Assembly (NCBI RefSeq): GCF_000210295.1
Contig: NC_026741.1
Location: forward strand, 1,240,001 to 1,304,000
Source of the DNA: Trypanosoma brucei gambiense DAL972
Taxonomy: Eukaryota > Euglenozoa > Kinetoplastea > Trypanosomatida > Trypanosomatidae
Direction of reading: 5' to 3'
Length of the DNA stretch: 64,000 nt
Shown here piece by piece: positions 61,101 to 64,000 of the stretch. How positions within the stretch are numbered: position 1 is the stretch's first letter; each line of letters begins with the position of its first letter. The notes beneath the pieces were generated by a model. That model was not told the DNA's origin. It searched no databases and worked only from the letters and a program-made list of their open reading frames with translations. The position numbers and the translations under genes were made by a program.

Positions 61101-64000
61101 CCGAACGGACGGAAACAGCCTGCTTATTCGCGTCGCAGTGTACTGTCTGCGGCATGCGCGCCGTGCTGGGGGCAAGCGACCCAGCGGTTACGGGCTGCCT
61201 GCACCACACCTTCCAGAAGCAGGTGAAATGGTTGAGAAGGTGCTTTCAACGTGTGGGCCAACGTTGTCTTTTCTCCTAGCGCGAGGTAACCGTTGCTCAT
61301 ACCTTCAAGTTCTTGACTTGAGCAACCGGTTGCTACCCTTTTCCCGTGTGCAGCCGCTATACGGTGGGCGAGAGAGCAGCTGCGTTGCTGCACTTCAACA
61401 CTATCTGCGGGGTTCGCACCATGCGTTGCTGTCGATGCCATCATCATCAACTCCTACTGTGCCTACAGTGGCTGCTAACATTAGTGGGAGTGGGGCTGCC
61501 AGCCAAAAGCAGTTGTTAGAGGAATCGTTGAAGCGGCTTAACTTTATGGCAAATACCACCATCAGCACTCATGTCCTTGGATATTTGGTTCGCTTCGTTG
61601 AGCACTACCTGCGCGAGCAAGAACGTTGTTCTCGTAGCACAATGGAAGATCTGCCCACTACTACCACTGGTTGCCACTCACCTTCTTTACACGGGGATGA
61701 GAATGTTGCGGCTGACAGAAGCAAGGAACAGAGGGAAAGTGCCATGGTAACACTAGCACGTGTGGAGGCAGCTCCGCTTGTGTTGCTGGACTACATGGGT
61801 TACCTCAGCTGTGCGGGTAGTTGGGCCATGGTCAACTGGACTTTCAACCTCGCCGAGACATCGCTAAAAATCCAAAGAAAACACCAAATAGCCACGACGA
61901 CCTCGGTAGTGGACGTGGCCGTCGGGGCGATTCTCTCCCAACTGCGTGCTGTTGTTATGCCAGCGACCCCACAGATTCCTAGCAATATGCCGAAAAGTTT
62001 GATTTGCCTGTGCGACATGATATCCGAGTCACCTGTGACACTGCTAGGTTTCGATCGTGGGTCGCCACTGCAAGGAATTCTGAAACAAACATCTCGTGGG
62101 GATTACCGTGCAATGCTGTTTGCAATGAAGCAAGCTGTGTTATTGGTCCAGCGGGCCTCGGCAAAATACCGCACCTCCGCACCGCATTCACCCAACGATG
62201 CGTCGGGAGGGGAGAAGAACGATGGAGCAAGCGTTGGAGGCGATGACCGTAGTGGGGCGGAGGTGAAGGCGTACTTTTCTATGCCCGTTGGTGAATGTTC
62301 ACCCGACGACCAGAGGCAACTTCGTCTTTTTCTTGAATGCTTGCTTATGTGCTTTGATGATGTACTCGACGCCATACGTTGGTGTGCTTTGCAACAAGAC
62401 GTTCTCGACGACGAGTTGCGTGACGTGCTTCTTCTAGAGCTGCAAACATTGATTCGCATCCTTCGGGGATGCTTAAGGACTGTTTTGCTTCTTTCTCCCG
62501 AGCAAAAGCGGCGCTTTCATGGTGAGTCTGCACAACTATTGTGGGTTAGCTTGTGTGTTGCTTCCGCTATTGGCAAGCTTGCGTCAGTAGATTACGGACG
62601 AATATGCTTTTCTGGGACTGTTATGCACTCTGTTGCAGCCCTTTTGGATGGTGTTGAGCGGTTGGTGAAGGAACATACTGTTTCCGGTGCGCACAAGAAC
62701 AAACAGGCAAACAAGAAGGAACCTGCTGATGTGGACAGAAGAAGTGGTGGGGCACCTCTGATGGGGGCAATAGAGTTAAGTCTTAACTTGTTTTTTTCAG
62801 ATGCACTGATGTCACATCGACTTGCCCTGCGGCTGGGGCTTGGGTTGCGTGAGCGATCCGACTTTACAGCACTTGCCACAGCACTAAGGACTCTTGCATC
62901 CGCAGCCGCACGATATGAACCGGCGGGACGGATAGTACAGTTTGTCTGGCGGACGCTTTGTGAAGAGCTTGTGAATACTGCGAAACCGGTTAAGCGGAAA
63001 GGAAGGGGGTCAAAGGCCACTAAGGAACCCTCGGCTGGTGTAAAGGTTCCATCAAAGGACGAACTCAAACTATTGTTAGATTCCTTTAACGACCTTCAGA
63101 ATGAAGTTGCTGAGAGCGTTGCATCGCGACAATCGAAGGGGCGGGCCGCTGAATACGTGGTGGAGTGGGCGTGTCCTGATGCACAGGCTGTTCTCGATAG
63201 TGTGGTGGAAGATCCCAGTGTACTGCGTGGTGACCGTTGGCGGAAGAGGGAAACCAACAGCGGTGACCCAACCTCTCTTAGTGACAGTTGTGAAAAGGAG
63301 GAAGAAGAGCAGTCTCTAGCGGATTGGAGTGCGACCATACCTACCACTGCCGTCCCAGGTGCTGTGGCCGCATTCATGGAAATGGACGCAGCCCTTTTAC
63401 TGGAGGACGGTGGTAACGTAACTAATGAAGAGGCACTGGAGGCGTTCTTACGCCAGTGTAGTCGTTTGCATCTCTCATCGACGGTGGTGGCATCAAATGA
63501 TTCAAACGTTGCGATTCCACAGACGAACAAAGTCATCCTAATACACTTTGGTTGCGTGATGGCTATTGTGGAGCGCTGCACATTGGCGGAGATCGCGACC
63601 TTTCCGCGGGGAGAGTTAGTTTTTGGTAGCCTGCATCTCTTTTACCGCCCACAAACACCTGTACCACTGGAAAAACTTCATATGCTGTGGCTGAAACTTG
63701 GCGAACGGTGGAATGAGGAGTTCATTATTCCTGACTGTAAGATATTTGAAAGGCAGCAGCAAGAGTTTTTACAGCTCGTGCGACAGCGTCGCGCTTTGTT
63801 TCAGCCTTCTGAACGAGGGATGGAGGATACCGCGGGCTCGCACCCAAATGACCACGAGAAGGAGGGACTTCTCTTGCGAGATAGTGTGATAGCGCGGCTC
63901 GCACGGCAAAATGTTCCGCCTCTTCCGTACGATGTTGAAATGTTGCCTCATGATGGATTTAGCGCCCTCGACGGGGGCTTCACGGCGCTGTCTGGATCGA
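58126..64000 (+). CDS. Very large hypothetical protein, 3' end outside the window
   Basis: An uninterrupted reading frame of 1958 codons from ATG 58126 to the window edge, with no stop reached. I followed it line by line; each row of the listing starts in frame. The N-terminus (MLVTPILRLPTRRSVAITHG, then NSLAAIGLRKLSSAASNRKR) is basic and Ser/Thr-rich without acidic residues, a good mitochondrial presequence. The rest is long Leu/Ala-rich helices broken by low-complexity linkers (near 59670-59760, 59820-59930, 62190-62250, 62980-63060), suggestive of a helical-repeat scaffold. No known domain or catalytic motif is recognised. Frames on the opposite strand here are shadows of it. Confidence 0.85.
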   Translation, partial: MLVTPILRLPTRRSVAITHGIGNSLAAIGLRKLSSAASNRKRGSNSDSDGATARRDGGLLLLQLKWRAKELLLAEYDKKESQRKPQILQVHADGTFDVEWRNQLPHKASSAARPTEEERVTLLCQLLAVTVKERCGRGAQDCFFASFPTDASVLLPARAAEAVVAPFGRQARLWDEQHEWQAIVSCAAKVFGSWGIKHTKDSRDARRRGSESNLQLRTVVRNFVDKVESLCSLRLGALREMAAKGRQKRTKRPKMSEGGDVAEDGLTPDTMLNTLYRLAVLLRLLSCLFERCEGQVGSVADCEHLKEVVHCILSEIESRRFIVVGLDGSSEAMEGLAALVLAAFGRNCGGIRAGGSRVGNEVHWRAYKGEFSEALLLLCSAYLRIVPARAVGFELESSGTGSEPTSISNSETISVVRALHQCWDRWKATIHVHGSAAAFWWLRLVPLILEALLDATEKMSNSRGHKGDADSRESQVKLLQSELLATLCGMLYFDEERYNERMTILSARQAAEEAKVGQVGNGGDGDNPTNATPSETEADDAHGLTRPRAGRSMLRKGQEGGVLLPSSSEALRKSSRFLSRRTVGDSGGGVGANTNAGTALMDVGVNSPLFDLLATSDDAVSELSSLFAIEKMGRSCTLENLWLILLAAHRHLRPYRTSSAVCTHEGDGELGKEANNFFSGDEVVVEANASNGKSPMTLAVPAFVLASIQHLATTLACAVVNLYDLSDPSFLRDDNIRRAVSIAIVAGTQEVLLRSRFYSDALLSNWWLRSGVSSAFGEGQKSFASLENHMMALVAQRTRYRGRLGWVKESTRVALHCLSSMPLSPLAKQWAASLVVCNLRDVTFLLRNQRVGISSSTAFAPAKGTLTDSAAAADVDGSERLSLDGWARETFTTLLATLTADVELVLLCGYAGFIDTLFEMHMRIGTNQEEMMRFGDDVLLNVNLAAVLASLSKSATDSDAETHAATCESALFVLAEFSRFASWPNLDNSSVLRTDGNSLLIRVAVYCLRHARRAGGKRPSGYGLPAPHLPEAGEMVEKVLSTCGPTLSFLLARGNRCSYLQVLDLSNRLLPFSRVQPLYGGRESSCVAALQHYLRGSHHALLSMPSSSTPTVPTVAANISGSGAASQKQLLEESLKRLNFMANTTISTHVLGYLVRFVEHYLREQERCSRSTMEDLPTTTTGCHSPSLHGDENVAADRSKEQRESAMVTLARVEAAPLVLLDYMGYLSCAGSWAMVNWTFNLAETSLKIQRKHQIATTTSVVDVAVGAILSQLRAVVMPATPQIPSNMPKSLICLCDMISESPVTLLGFDRGSPLQGILKQTSRGDYRAMLFAMKQAVLLVQRASAKYRTSAPHSPNDASGGEKNDGASVGGDDRSGAEVKAYFSMPVGECSPDDQRQLRLFLECLLMCFDDVLDAIRWCALQQDVLDDELRDVLLLELQTLIRILRGCLRTVLLLSPEQKRRFHGESAQLLWVSLCVASAIGKLASVDYGRICFSGTVMHSVAALLDGVERLVKEHTVSGAHKNKQANKKEPADVDRRSGGAPLMGAIELSLNLFFSDALMSHRLALRLGLGLRERSDFTALATALRTLASAAARYEPAGRIVQFVWRTLCEELVNTAKPVKRKGRGSKATKEPSAGVKVPSKDELKLLLDSFNDLQNEVAESVASRQSKGRAAEYVVEWACPDAQAVLDSVVEDPSVLRGDRWRKRETNSGDPTSLSDSCEKEEEEQSLADWSATIPTTAVPGAVAAFMEMDAALLLEDGGNVTNEEALEAFLRQCSRLHLSSTVVASNDSNVAIPQTNKVILIHFGCVMAIVERCTLAEIATFPRGELVFGSLHLFYRPQTPVPLEKLHMLWLKLGERWNEEFIIPDCKIFERQQQEFLQLVRQRRALFQPSERGMEDTAGSHPNDHEKEGLLLRDSVIARLARQNVPPLPYDVEMLPHDGFSALDGGFTALSGS

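Overview
The window reads as nuclear DNA of a kinetoplastid, most likely Trypanosoma brucei or a very close relative. Every convincing gene lies on the + strand and has a single uninterrupted coding region. Genes are separated by T-rich spacers with polypyrimidine-AG sites of the kind used for spliced-leader trans-splicing. The gene set includes lineage-specific proteins: paraflagellar rod protein PFR2 in tandem, a K39-like repeat kinesin, and an RNA polymerase I largest subunit with a low-complexity insert. From memory, the order kinesin, PFR2 pair, ARL6, RPA1 fits T. brucei chromosome 8; this was not checked. No transcription-strand switch, retroelement, tRNA or rRNA gene was recognised.

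Layout. 1-2550 holds no gene I can support. 2551-15558 carries a small basic protein, a Timeless/Tof1-like replication-fork protein, a small Cys-rich protein, a probable helical-repeat protein, a TraB/GumN-like protein and a protein starting MGSCCG (probable lipid anchor). 15559-23336 holds two kinesin segments, each with a long array of an 84-bp (28-residue) coiled-coil repeat, separated by a 100-N assembly gap. 25656-30035 encodes a 1459-residue, probably mitochondrial, protein. 30267-34223 is the PFR2 pair. 35230-49526 carries a DRC10-like axonemal protein, the TRAPP subunit BET3/TRAPPC3, the rRNA methyltransferase EMG1/NEP1, an OTU protease with a split catalytic domain, ARL6/BBS3, an Sm-like protein and a FAAH-type amidase. 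51718-57063 is RPA1. From 58126 a very long reading frame runs off the right edge.

How the genes relate. They are probably co-transcribed as one RNA polymerase II polycistron and matured separately, so adjacency says little about shared function. A flagellar theme is visible (PFR2, DRC10-like, ARL6/BBS3, possibly the kinesin), and three predicted proteins start with N-myristoylation-type motifs (MGSCCG, MGACVS, MGQSKT). The observations most worth checking are the OTU domain whose catalytic His sits at the extreme C-terminus behind a roughly 336-residue insert, the roughly 800-nt ATG-free leaders before the OTU and RPA1 genes, the Ala in place of the usual catalytic Gln in ARL6, the kinesin arrays flanking the gap, and the PFR2 copies whose identity stops at the stop codon.
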